From the NCBI GenBank assembly GCA_039920345.1, contig JBDSDZ010000021.1:1-14884 (forward strand): DNA of 14,884 bases, read 5' to 3'. Under the pieces are notes generated by a model, which was not told the DNA's origin, ran no database searches, and was given only the letters and a program-made list of their open reading frames with translations. Source of the DNA: Croceibacterium_A sp039920345. Its GTDB lineage: Bacteria > Pseudomonadota > Alphaproteobacteria > Sphingomonadales > Sphingomonadaceae. The translations under genes and the position numbers were made by a program. Of this stretch, positions 5,962-13,943 are shown in pieces (within the stretch, counting starts at the first letter, position 1; each line of letters begins with the position of its first letter).

Positions 5962-6636
5962 CTAGCGGCCCTGGACCGGCTGCGTGGGCGCGGCCTGCTG
6001 CTGCGCCGCAGCCTGCTGCTGGGCGGCGGCAAGCAGGACGTCGCTGACTTCCTGGTACACCGCAACCGACTGGCGCTGCGGCTGCCATCCGGCAGGCACC
6101 GCGGTCGAAACCGCCGGAACCAACGTGTTCAGCGCGGCGGTCACCTTGTCGGTGATGTCGACCGAATTGCCGAGATAGACCACCGAGCTGGGGTTGAGAA
6201 CGAGCTGGACGTTGTTCTGCGACACGACCTGCTGCAGCGCGGTGTTGTACTGCATCAAAAGCTGCTCGACCACGTAGACGCGGGCGGCGGCGATCGGCTG
6301 CTGGACCTGGTTGATCTGCGCTTCGACGCCCTGGATCTGCTGCATCGCTGCGGTGTTCGCCTGCGCTGCTGCTTCTTCGGTGTCGCTGATCTGGCCATCG
6401 TTGTTAGTGTCGAACTGGCGCACCAGGCCGGCCCGCTGCGTTTGCAGCGTCTCGAGCTGGGTCCGCACCGACGCAAAAGTCGTGGCGATCTGGCTGAAAC
6501 CAGTCTGCAGTGCCTGCGAACCGGCAAGCGCGATCGCTGGATCGGTCACGGCAACGCCGTTGACCTGCGCGGCGGCAGGCATTGCGCAAACGACAGTGGA
6601 AGCCACCAGTGCGGCGGCAAGGATACGAGTTTTCAT
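5962..6636 (-). CDS. skp: OmpH/Skp-family periplasmic chaperone with an EF-hand-like loop
   Basis: Skp-type chaperones hold unfolded outer-membrane proteins in the periplasm before delivery to BAM. The 224-residue product has a clear signal peptide with likely cleavage after AMPAAA (about residue 23), then glutamine- and alanine-rich helical segments that fit the coiled tentacles of Skp. The C-terminal half has the NVQLVLNPSSVVYL segment and VDITDKV typical of the family. It is longer than E. coli Skp (161 residues). Residues 76-87, DTNNDGQISDTE, match the EF-hand calcium loop at every key position. The last 24 residues are rich in Gln and Ala. The ATG shares one base with the bamA stop (TGATG), so the two are coupled. 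The family call is firm from sequence and context. Confidence 0.92.
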   Translation of the reverse strand: MKTRILAAALVASTVVCAMPAAAQVNGVAVTDPAIALAGSQALQTGFSQIATTFASVRTQLETLQTQRAGLVRQFDTNNDGQISDTEEAAAQANTAAMQQIQGVEAQINQVQQPIAAARVYVVEQLLMQYNTALQQVVSQNNVQLVLNPSSVVYLGNSVDITDKVTAALNTLVPAVSTAVPAGWQPQRQSVAVYQEVSDVLLAAAQQQAAAQQQAAPTQPVQGR

Positions 6637-9386
6637 CAGAACTGAGTCCCTACGTTGAACGAGAAGATCTTGGTGTTGTCACCCTTCTGCTTGAGCAGCG
6701 GGTAGGCAATATTGATGCGGAAAGGTCCGAACGGCGAATTCCAGTTGACCCCGAACCCGATCGACAGGCGCGGCCTGGCGGAATTGCCATAGAATTCTTC
6801 CACAAACGGCGGCAGTGAATTGCCCAGCGCAGCGTTGGTTGCGTCGGGCAGACAAGTAGGCGGCATGGGATTAATTGGGTTGGTGACGACGGTCACGTCG
6901 CCAGCGTTCGCGCCGATCGTGCAAACGCCGCTGTCATTCGGCGCGGCGACGTTGATCTGAGTGTAAAGCGCGTTGCCGTCGGTATCGCGCGTCGGCACAA
7001 AGATGCCGTCGGGATAGGGGCTGTTGGTGAGCGTCGGGCGCCGGACGCCAAACACGGCACCGGCATCGATAAAGACCGACGGACGGATACCCATTTCGCG
7101 GGCACCCGCACCGAGCGGAATTTCCAGCTCGGCACGGCCGAGATAGAACGCGGTACCGCCCAAGGCATCGTCGGCGGTCGTCTTGTCGGTTATCGGCAGC
7201 AAGACCGGATTGCCGGCATCATCGACGTCATAGAACCGGCGCACCACGCGTGGGCCGACGCCGCGAATATCGAAGCCGCGAATTTCCGGCTCACCCAGGA
7301 AGAAGCGGTCGGTCAGCAAGACTTCGTCGCCGCTCGACGAACTCTTGCGCAAGCCCTTGATATATCCGGTCTCGCCAGTGAGCGAGAACACGAAGCCGCT
7401 ACCGACCCGCCAGAAGCGATTGATCGTGCCCGCGAAACGGGCGTAGCGGGTCGAGCCGCCGAGACCTGCAAAATCCGCGCTCAGGTTGGCGCTCATCCCA
7501 CGAGTAGGGCGCTGGCCGCTGTCGAGCGAATTGTAGATCAGCGAAGCGCCAAGTATCGAGCTTGTGCGAGTGCCGATGGCATCACACAAATAGCGCCCCG
7601 CCAGCAGCGGCTCGCACGTCTGGACGCCGTCGCCGTCGAAATCGGCGAAATACTGGCTCTCGTTAACCGAGATCACATCGTAATTGAAGGTGTAGCGGCC
7701 CAGCAGCGACATAAACTCGCTCAGCGGCACGCCCGCGCGCACCTGGAGGCCGGTCGTCGCCTGAGAATAAGTGGCCGATGCGCGGTCGTAATAGCCGTTG
7801 TTGTAGTCGCGCCGGTAGATGTCGACACCGGCCGAGATGTTCTTGTCGAACACGTTCGGTTCAGTGAAGCTCAGCGAGGCGGAACGGCTGTAGCGCGAAT
7901 AGTTGACCGACAAGCCAACCGTCTGGCCGCGCCCGCGGAAGTTGCGCTGCCGGATCGAGCCCTGGAAGATGAAGCTCTCGAGGCTGGAGAAACCGGCCGA
8001 CAGCGACAGTTCGCCCGTCGCCTGTTCCTGCACGTTAGCTTCGAGCACGATGCGGTCGGGGGCGGAACCATCGACCTGGTCGACCTTGAAGTTTTCCTGG
8101 AAGTAGCCGAGCGAATTGATCCGCGCGGTCGAACGTTTGACCGACTGAGAGTTGAACGCATCGCCTTCTGCAAGGCGGAATTCGCGGCGCACGACCTTGT
8201 CCTGCGTCAGGGTATTGCCGTTGACGTCGACCCGTTCGACATAGACGCGCGGCGCTTCGTTGATGACGAACTTGACGTCCATCGTCTTGGCTTCGGAATT
8301 GCGCACGTACTGCGGCCGGACGTCGGCGAAAGCGTAGCCAAACGTGCCGGCGGTCTCGTTCAGGTTCTCGATCGTGTCTTCGACCAGCTTGGCGTCGTAC
8401 CAGTCGCCGGTGTGCATTGGCAGGGCGTTGGTCAGGACCGTGCTGTCGAAGTCGCGTATCTGGCTCTCGACGCTGACATTGCCGACCTTGTAGCGCTCAC
8501 CTTCTTCGACCACGAAAGTGATGATGAAGTCGCGCTTGTCAGGCGTCAGTTCGGCCACGGCGGAAACGACGCGGAAATCGACGTAACCGTTCTTGAGGTA
8601 GAACGCGCGCAGCTGTTGCTGGTCGTAGGCCAGGCGATCGGGGTCGTAGCTGGTCGCGGAACTGAAGAACTTGGTGATCGAGTCCTGCTTGGTGATCATC
8701 TCGCTCTTGAGTTCGCCGTCGGAAAACACCTCGTTGCCGAGGATGTTGATCTGGCGAACCTTGGACTTGGGCCCTTCGTTGATTTCGAACACCACATCTA
8801 CACGGTTCTGGTCGAGCTGGACCATCTTCGGTTCGACCGTGGCGGCAAAGCGGCCCTGCCGCTTGTACAGCTCGATGATCCGGGCAACGTCGGCGCGAAC
8901 TTTGGAGCGGGTGAATATCTGCCGCGGAGCAAGATGGATTTCCGGGGTAATCTTGTCATCCTTGAGGCGCTTGTTGCCTTCCAGGATGACGCGGTTGATA
9001 ACCGGGTTTTCCACCACCGTGATGACCACGTTGCCATCGTTGTTCTGGATGTTGAAATCCGAAAACAGTTCCGTCGCGGCAAGATCTTTCAAGGCATCGT
9101 CGGCCGCGGCGGCGGTGAAAACCTGGCCGGGGCGCAGCTTGATGTAGCTGACGATGGTTTCGGGCTCGAGCCGCTGCGCACCGGCGACGCCGATAGTCTT
9201 GATGATGACGTCCTGCGCCGGCGCTGCGGGAGTGGGCGCGGGGGCGGGTGCAGCAGCGGCTGGCGTCGCCGGCGGCGTGGGCGCATCCTGCGCCATAGCG
9301 ACGCCGGGAACGCCACCCAGAATTGTGCATCCCAGCAGGGCTGCCGCGAAATGCGAGGCTGCGATCGTCTTGGCCCTACCGCTCAT
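6636..9386 (-). CDS. bamA: Outer-membrane protein assembly factor BamA
   Basis: BamA is the core of the BAM complex that folds beta-barrel proteins into the outer membrane. The 916-residue product has a signal peptide (cleavage near VAMA-QD, residue 32), a Pro/Ala-rich linker (about 34-58), five POTRA domains (roughly 61-127, 128-205, 208-296, 299-377, 380-456) and a 16-strand barrel (about 457-916). The conserved RGF of loop 6 is at 703-705 in EIRGFDIRGVGPR. The protein ends in phenylalanine, as barrel proteins do. It is longer than E. coli BamA (810), mainly from the linker and enlarged barrel loops. Two loops hold cysteine pairs, C591/C601 next to an acidic DFDGDG, and C822/C845. The gene lies 214 bp after rseP and is coupled to skp by a 1-bp overlap. 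Confidence 0.98.
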   Translation of the reverse strand: MSGRAKTIAASHFAAALLGCTILGGVPGVAMAQDAPTPPATPAAAAPAPAPTPAAPAQDVIIKTIGVAGAQRLEPETIVSYIKLRPGQVFTAAAADDALKDLAATELFSDFNIQNNDGNVVITVVENPVINRVILEGNKRLKDDKITPEIHLAPRQIFTRSKVRADVARIIELYKRQGRFAATVEPKMVQLDQNRVDVVFEINEGPKSKVRQINILGNEVFSDGELKSEMITKQDSITKFFSSATSYDPDRLAYDQQQLRAFYLKNGYVDFRVVSAVAELTPDKRDFIITFVVEEGERYKVGNVSVESQIRDFDSTVLTNALPMHTGDWYDAKLVEDTIENLNETAGTFGYAFADVRPQYVRNSEAKTMDVKFVINEAPRVYVERVDVNGNTLTQDKVVRREFRLAEGDAFNSQSVKRSTARINSLGYFQENFKVDQVDGSAPDRIVLEANVQEQATGELSLSAGFSSLESFIFQGSIRQRNFRGRGQTVGLSVNYSRYSRSASLSFTEPNVFDKNISAGVDIYRRDYNNGYYDRASATYSQATTGLQVRAGVPLSEFMSLLGRYTFNYDVISVNESQYFADFDGDGVQTCEPLLAGRYLCDAIGTRTSSILGASLIYNSLDSGQRPTRGMSANLSADFAGLGGSTRYARFAGTINRFWRVGSGFVFSLTGETGYIKGLRKSSSSGDEVLLTDRFFLGEPEIRGFDIRGVGPRVVRRFYDVDDAGNPVLLPITDKTTADDALGGTAFYLGRAELEIPLGAGAREMGIRPSVFIDAGAVFGVRRPTLTNSPYPDGIFVPTRDTDGNALYTQINVAAPNDSGVCTIGANAGDVTVVTNPINPMPPTCLPDATNAALGNSLPPFVEEFYGNSARPRLSIGFGVNWNSPFGPFRINIAYPLLKQKGDNTKIFSFNVGTQF

Positions 9387-9434
9387 TAATCCGTCCGTTC
9401 ATTCGACTTTGCCGGTCCAAGGCGTAGCACATGT

Positions 9435-9517
9435 TCGCCCTGCCCTCCGGGCGACTTTTACCGACTGCGGCGTCCTTGCCGCGTGGCGAGGAGCGCCCTT
9501 GCCCGAAGTGAGGCAAG
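9435..9517 (-). other. Three short hairpins in the 214-bp rseP-bamA gap
   Basis: This is the longest non-coding gap in the gene run. It holds three small inverted repeats in a row: CTTGCC/GGCAAG (9498-9517), GCGGC/GCCGC (9467-9482) and TCGCCC/GGGCGA (9435-9454). None is followed by a T-run on the minus strand. I found no convincing promoter, although a gap of this size may carry one for bamA. The bamA start is preceded by GGACGGA, a moderate ribosome-binding site. Confidence 0.35.
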
Positions 9518-9600
9518 CGTTCAAGCGAACAAGCCGGAAATGCGCCGCCCTACCGTCCTTTTCCCCGCCCCGACCAGCCGGAGCGACGCCACTTGCTCCG

Positions 9601-10725
9601 CTATCCGCTGAACAGCGGCAGTGAAGCGATATCGTTGATGGTCACGAACAACATCAGCGCAAGCACGAGTGCTATGCCGGTGCGGAACGCCCACTCCTGA
9701 CTGCGCGCCCCGGCCGGCTTCCGGCGGATCGCTTCTGCCGCGTAGAAAGCCAGGTGCCCGCCATCGAGGGCCGGAATTGGCAGCAGGTTAATGAATGCCA
9801 AGTTAATTGAAACCAGCGCCACGAAATGAATGAACTGCGGCCACCCCAGACTGAGCTGTTCGCCGGAGAACTGTGCGATCTTGAGCGGGCCGCCAAGCTC
9901 CTTGGGAGAAATTCGACCAGTAACAATCTTCCACAAGCCTGTGGCCATGGTACCCACGATCTCGCCCGTATCGCGCACCCCGAGGACCGCTGCTTCACCA
10001 GCGCCGACCGGCACTATCTCGCCTGGGCCGGGGCCAATTCCAATTTGGCCAATGCGATATTCGTGTCCAAAGTTGTCGTGCCCGACGACTTCAGGAATTA
10101 CGAACGTGAAACTGAGAGCTTTGCTTTCGCGCGATATGTCGAGAGTCACGCGCTCGCCGGAAGATAGCTGAAACTTGCCCGCAAGTTCGTCGAATTGGTC
10201 AATCGGATCGCCGTCAACGGCGACAATTCGGTCGCCCAAGCGGATCCCAGCCTTGGCGGCGGCACCGCTTTCCGACATCACCCCAACGACCGGCGGATAA
10301 TCAGCCTTTCCGTAAACAAACGCAAACGACCCCAGGATCGCGATGGCGACGATGAAGTTGGTCAGCGGCCCGGCGACGACGATCAGCGCGCGCTGCCAAA
10401 GCGGCTGTGCCTGGAAGGTCTGCGCGCGCTCTGCCTCGGGCAGCGCCAGCCATTCCTCGGTCGGCTGGCTGGCGGGGTTCATGTCGCCGGCGAATTGGAC
10501 ATAGCCGCCCAGCGGCAGCAGCGAGACTTTCCAGCGCGTACCGCGCCGGTCGGTCAGGCCAAACAGCTCCTTGCCGAAGCCGATCGAGAACACGTCCGCC
10601 TTCACTCCGCACCAACGGCCGACCAGGTAATGGCCGAGCTCGTGCACGGTAACCAGTGGCCCCAGCATCAGCAGGAAGCCGGCGATAAACATCCACCAAG
10701 GCACGGTATCAGGCAACGCGGGCAT
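9601..10725 (-). CDS. rseP: Site-2 (intramembrane) zinc metalloprotease RseP / RasP / MmpA type
   Basis: This membrane protease cuts transmembrane segments of regulatory proteins, typically the second step in anti-sigma-factor release or signal peptide clearance. The 374-residue product has the zinc site HELGH (H28, E29, H32) in the first transmembrane segment and the third ligand in the LDGG motif (D321) near the C-terminus. The GGYVQFAGD segment follows the first helix. One PDZ domain is seen (about 141-212, with SGAAAKAGIRLGDRIVAVDG), against two in E. coli RseP; some bacterial homologues also have one. The ATG lies inside the dxr 3' end (17-bp overlap). An upstream in-frame extension is rejected because it is a basic, low-quality shadow of dxr. 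The regulated substrate is not in this window. Confidence 0.95.
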   Translation of the reverse strand: MPALPDTVPWWMFIAGFLLMLGPLVTVHELGHYLVGRWCGVKADVFSIGFGKELFGLTDRRGTRWKVSLLPLGGYVQFAGDMNPASQPTEEWLALPEAERAQTFQAQPLWQRALIVVAGPLTNFIVAIAILGSFAFVYGKADYPPVVGVMSESGAAAKAGIRLGDRIVAVDGDPIDQFDELAGKFQLSSGERVTLDISRESKALSFTFVIPEVVGHDNFGHEYRIGQIGIGPGPGEIVPVGAGEAAVLGVRDTGEIVGTMATGLWKIVTGRISPKELGGPLKIAQFSGEQLSLGWPQFIHFVALVSINLAFINLLPIPALDGGHLAFYAAEAIRRKPAGARSQEWAFRTGIALVLALMLFVTINDIASLPLFSG

Positions 10726-11869
10726 GCTCCAATAATTCGGCGGTGCGCACACGGGCTTCCGCATCGACGGCGAGCACCTCGGCGAGGGTCGTCGGCGGCG
10801 GCGGCAGCGTGCGCGCCAGGCTCTGTGCCACCAATGCCGCGATATCGGTGAATGCGATGTGACCAGCAAGGAAAGCGGCGACGGCTATCTCGTTGGCAGC
10901 ATTGAGCACAGCCGGGGCCGCACCCCCTTGTTGCGCTGCCTCGCGCGCCAGCCGGGTCGCCGGGAAGCGCGCCTCATCCGGCGCCTCGAAGGTCAGTTCG
11001 CCAAGCGCCGCAAGGTCGAGCGGCTCGCACGGCGTGTCGATCCGCCCCGGCCAGGCAAGGCACGAGGCAATCGGCACGCGCATGTCCGACGGGCCGAGTT
11101 GCGCCAACGTCGAGCCGTCACGGTATTCGACCATCGAATGGATCACGCTCTGCGGGTGGATCACGATGCGCAAGGCGCCAAGCCCGACCGGGAACAGGTG
11201 ATGCGCCTCGATTACCTCGAGCCCCTTGTTCATCATGGTCGCGGAATCGACGCTGATCTTGGCCCCCATGTTCCAGTTCGGGTGCGCCACGGCCTGCGCC
11301 GGGGTCGCGGCCTTGAGCTGCGCGTGCGACCATTGCCGCAAGGGCCCGCCACTGGCGGTGAGCGTAATCGATTTAACGTCTTCGATCCTGTTGCCCGCCA
11401 GGCATTGGAATATCGCGTTATGCTCGGAATCGACCGGCAGCAGCGTGGCACCATGGCGCGCGACCGCGGCGGTCAGCACCTCGCCGGCCGAAACCAGCGC
11501 TTCCTTGTTGGCCAGCGCGACGATGCCGCCCTGCTCGATCGCGGCCATCGTGGGGGCAAGGCCCGCGCAGCCGACAATCGCCGCCACGGTCAAGTCCGCG
11601 CCCAGCGCAGCCGCTTCGACAAGCGCTGCGGAACCGCAGGCGCAGGTCACGCCGCTGCCAGCCAGTGCGTCGCGCAGTTCGGGCAGGCAGCGTTCGTCAG
11701 AGACAACCGCCAGCTCGGCCCCGAATTCGCGCGCCAGTGCGGCCAGTTCGGCAGCCTGACAGTTCGCCGTCAGCGCCTTGACCTGCCAGTCAGCGCGATT
11801 GCGCCGCACCAGGTCGAGGGTGGAGGCGCCGATCGATCCGGTCGCGCCAAGGATGGTGATCGAACGCAC
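10709..11869 (-). CDS. dxr: 1-deoxy-D-xylulose 5-phosphate reductoisomerase
   Basis: DXR converts DXP to 2-C-methyl-D-erythritol 4-phosphate with NADPH, the committed step of the MEP isoprenoid pathway, in the cytoplasm. The 386-residue product has the nucleotide-binding GATGSIG at 8-14. Metal and substrate residues are intact: D147 and E149 in PVDSEHNAIFQ, and N214, K215 and E218 in MNKGLEVIEAHHLF, matching D150, E152, N227, K228 and E231 of E. coli. ASGGPLR and HPNWNMG are also conserved. The start is GTG, with AGGA upstream, 13 bp after the cdsA stop. The end overlaps rseP by 17 bp. Its product pool feeds UppS, encoded two genes upstream. Confidence 0.98.
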   Translation of the reverse strand: MRSITILGATGSIGASTLDLVRRNRADWQVKALTANCQAAELAALAREFGAELAVVSDERCLPELRDALAGSGVTCACGSAALVEAAALGADLTVAAIVGCAGLAPTMAAIEQGGIVALANKEALVSAGEVLTAAVARHGATLLPVDSEHNAIFQCLAGNRIEDVKSITLTASGGPLRQWSHAQLKAATPAQAVAHPNWNMGAKISVDSATMMNKGLEVIEAHHLFPVGLGALRIVIHPQSVIHSMVEYRDGSTLAQLGPSDMRVPIASCLAWPGRIDTPCEPLDLAALGELTFEAPDEARFPATRLAREAAQQGGAAPAVLNAANEIAVAAFLAGHIAFTDIAALVAQSLARTLPPPPTTLAEVLAVDAEARVRTAELLEHARVA

Positions 11870-11882
11870 AGCCAGATCGGTC

Positions 11883-12635
11883 CTAAGGCATCATGTAGCT
11901 GGCATAGAGGCTGGCGACGATCGCCACCGGGATCAGCCCGTCGATCCGGTCAAACACGCCGCCGTGGCCGGGGATCAAGCCCGAGCTGTCTTTCACCCCG
12001 GCGCGGCGCTTGAGCCAGCTCTCGAAGAAATCGCCCATTTGCGCCACCACCGCCAGCACCGCGCCGAGCAGGATGCTGCCAGTGGTGTTCTCGACCGACA
12101 TGTTGAGGTCGATCTCGAACCCAGAGCCGATAAATGGCAGCTGCAGGTCGATCAGCTTCATCCAGATGAACACCCACGCGGTGGCTGCGACCATGCCGCC
12201 GACCAGGCCTGCCCAGGTCTTCGAAGGACTGATGCTGGGTGCAATCTTGGGCCCGCCGATCGTGCGCCCGGCAAAATAAGCGCCGGTATCGGTAAACACC
12301 GTGATGCCCAGTACCAGCACCAGCAGGAACTTGGCTGCGCCGACCAAGACCGCCGCGGCAAAACCGAAGTAGAGCAGGCCCGCCAAAATCGCGAGGAGCC
12401 GCATCGCTGCACTAGGCGCCGCGCGCAGCACCAGCTTCACGAATTCGACGAACCCCGCGATCGCGACGAGGATGATAAACGCATCGAGCACGGACCCGCC
12501 GGCCAGCACCGCTCCGCCCGCAACGACCAGCATGATGGCTGCCGAGACCAGTCGCACGTTCAAGTCTGAAGTGCGCACCTTCAGCGGCAGCGCTTCGGCC
12601 ACCGGGCCGCCCTCATCGATGCTACCGCCCGCCAT
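11883..12635 (-). CDS. cdsA: Phosphatidate cytidylyltransferase
   Basis: CdsA makes CDP-diacylglycerol from phosphatidic acid and CTP at the inner membrane, the branch point to phosphatidylethanolamine, phosphatidylglycerol and cardiolipin. The 250-residue product is mostly membrane helices. The CDP-diglyceride synthetase signature is complete at residues 206-232, starting SWLKRRAGVKDSSG and ending GHGGVFDRID. The earlier segment ISPSKTWAG is also typical. The start at MAGGSIDEGG is set by GGGAG at good distance; a longer reading extends into uppS and is rejected. The gene overlaps uppS by 14 bp and is followed by dxr after 13 bp. Confidence 0.97.
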   Translation of the reverse strand: MAGGSIDEGGPVAEALPLKVRTSDLNVRLVSAAIMLVVAGGAVLAGGSVLDAFIILVAIAGFVEFVKLVLRAAPSAAMRLLAILAGLLYFGFAAAVLVGAAKFLLVLVLGITVFTDTGAYFAGRTIGGPKIAPSISPSKTWAGLVGGMVAATAWVFIWMKLIDLQLPFIGSGFEIDLNMSVENTTGSILLGAVLAVVAQMGDFFESWLKRRAGVKDSSGLIPGHGGVFDRIDGLIPVAIVASLYASYMMP

Positions 12636-13356
12636 AGCGCCGCTCCCGTCCTGCAAAGCTGTCCAGCGCCTGTTCGAGGTGCGCCAAGGTGAAATCCGGC
12701 CATAGCACATCGGTGAACCACAACTCCGAATAAGCCGCCTGCCACAGCAGGAAATTCGACAAACGCTCCTCGCCCGAAGTGCGGACCAGCAAGTCGAGCG
12801 GCGGCAGGTCGGCGGTGTCGAGGTGTGCCGAGATGGTCTCGGTGGTCACTTCGCCCAGCGCAGCTGCCGCCGCCGCCGCCCGGGCAATTTCCTGCTGCGA
12901 ACCATAGTTGAGCGCAACCGCAAGCGTCTGCTTTCCGTGCGCCGTGCGCGCCAGTGCATCTTCAAGCATTTCGACAATATCGGGTGCGAGGCCCTTGTAA
13001 TCGCCAATAATCTTGAGCTTCACATCGTTCGCTATGAATTCGGGCAGGTCACTGCGGATAAACGCGCGCATCAAGCCCATCAGGTCGGCAATCTCGTCTT
13101 CCGGCCGTTTCCAGTTCTCTGACGAAAACGCGTAGAGCGTCAGGCATTCGAGCCCGAGCGGCTTGAGCGCGCGCACCAAGGTCCGCACCGCCTCGACCCC
13201 GCGGCGATGGCCCATGACCCGCGGCAGGTGGTGCTGCTTGGCCCAGCGGCCGTTGCCATCCATGATGATCGCGACGTGACGCGCGCCGTGCCCGGCGCCC
13301 GCGCCCAGATCCGCATTCGTTTGTGGCGGACGGGTCGACGCACCCAGTTTCACCAT
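12622..13356 (-). CDS. uppS: Undecaprenyl diphosphate synthase (cis-prenyltransferase)
   Basis: UppS condenses isopentenyl diphosphate with farnesyl diphosphate to make C55-PP, the lipid carrier for peptidoglycan and other envelope glycans. The 244-residue product has the cis-prenyltransferase signature IIMDGNGRWAK with catalytic D33, then YAFSSENWKRP and the C-terminal RTSGEERLSNFLLWQAAYSEL that binds diphosphate. An N-terminal stretch of about 25 residues precedes the fold. The Shine-Dalgarno sequence before the ATG is weak and an internal start is possible. The gene is 28 bp after frr and overlaps cdsA by 14 bp. Confidence 0.97.
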   Translation of the reverse strand: MVKLGASTRPPQTNADLGAGAGHGARHVAIIMDGNGRWAKQHHLPRVMGHRRGVEAVRTLVRALKPLGLECLTLYAFSSENWKRPEDEIADLMGLMRAFIRSDLPEFIANDVKLKIIGDYKGLAPDIVEMLEDALARTAHGKQTLAVALNYGSQQEIARAAAAAAALGEVTTETISAHLDTADLPPLDLLVRTSGEERLSNFLLWQAAYSELWFTDVLWPDFTLAHLEQALDSFAGRERRYGGR

Positions 13357-13384
13357 CGCAGCGTCATAGCAGAAAATCGCCCGC

Positions 13385-13942
13385 TCACTGTGTGAGGATT
13401 TCCTTTATCTTCTGCGCGGTGACAGTGTCCACTTCGCCGACGAAGCGATCGGTCACCTTCTGCACGTCTTCCTCGGTGCGCTTGCGTTCGTCTTCCGAGA
13501 TGTCTTTCTTCTTCTCGTCCTCCTTGAGCGCTTCCATGCTGTCGCGGCGCACGTTGCGGATCGCGATCTTGGCGCCCTCGGCATATTTGCCCGCCAGCTT
13601 GGCCAGTTCCTTGCGCCGTTCTTCGGTCAGGTCGGGCATCGGCAGGCGCAATGTCTGGCCGTCGGTCATCGGGTTGAGGCCGAGGTTGGCGTGGGCAATG
13701 CCCTTTTCCACCGCGGTCACGTTCGATTTGTCCCACACCTGCACGCTGAGCATGCGCGGTTCGGGCGCGTTGACCGTGGCAACCTGGTTGAGCGGCATCA
13801 TCGAGCCGTAAACTTCGACCATCACCGGATCGAGCAGCGCCACGTTAGCCCGGCCCGTGCGCAAGCCGCCGAGATCGCTCTTGAGGCTGTCAACGGCCCC
13901 GTTCATCCGGCGCTCGGTGTCGGTCTTGTCGTACTTCGGCAT
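13385..13942 (-). CDS. frr: Ribosome recycling factor
   Basis: RRF splits post-termination ribosomes together with EF-G. The 185-residue product is of exact family length, with the LGGLRTGRAN segment near the N-terminus, TVNAPEPRMLSVQVWDKS in the middle, and IRNVRRDSMEALK plus a charged helix near the end. The start follows the pyrH stop by one base, and AGGAAG precedes it at good spacing. A longer in-frame reading into pyrH is a shadow. The order tsf-pyrH-frr is a widely conserved translation cluster. Confidence 0.98.
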   Translation of the reverse strand: MPKYDKTDTERRMNGAVDSLKSDLGGLRTGRANVALLDPVMVEVYGSMMPLNQVATVNAPEPRMLSVQVWDKSNVTAVEKGIAHANLGLNPMTDGQTLRLPMPDLTEERRKELAKLAGKYAEGAKIAIRNVRRDSMEALKEDEKKKDISEDERKRTEEDVQKVTDRFVGEVDTVTAQKIKEILTQ

Positions 13943-13943
13943 A

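Noticed and set aside
8412..9389. A 325-codon plus-strand open frame opposite the 5' half of bamA.
   Set aside because: It mirrors bamA codon bias, has no recognisable motif and no ribosome-binding site, and the minus-strand protein is beyond doubt.
9519..9530. GTTC-N4-GAAC palindrome in the rseP-bamA gap, considered as a LexA box.
   Set aside because: Spacing and orientation do not match the alphaproteobacterial GTTC-N7-GTTC form or the GAAC-N4-GTTC form, and bamA is not an SOS gene.
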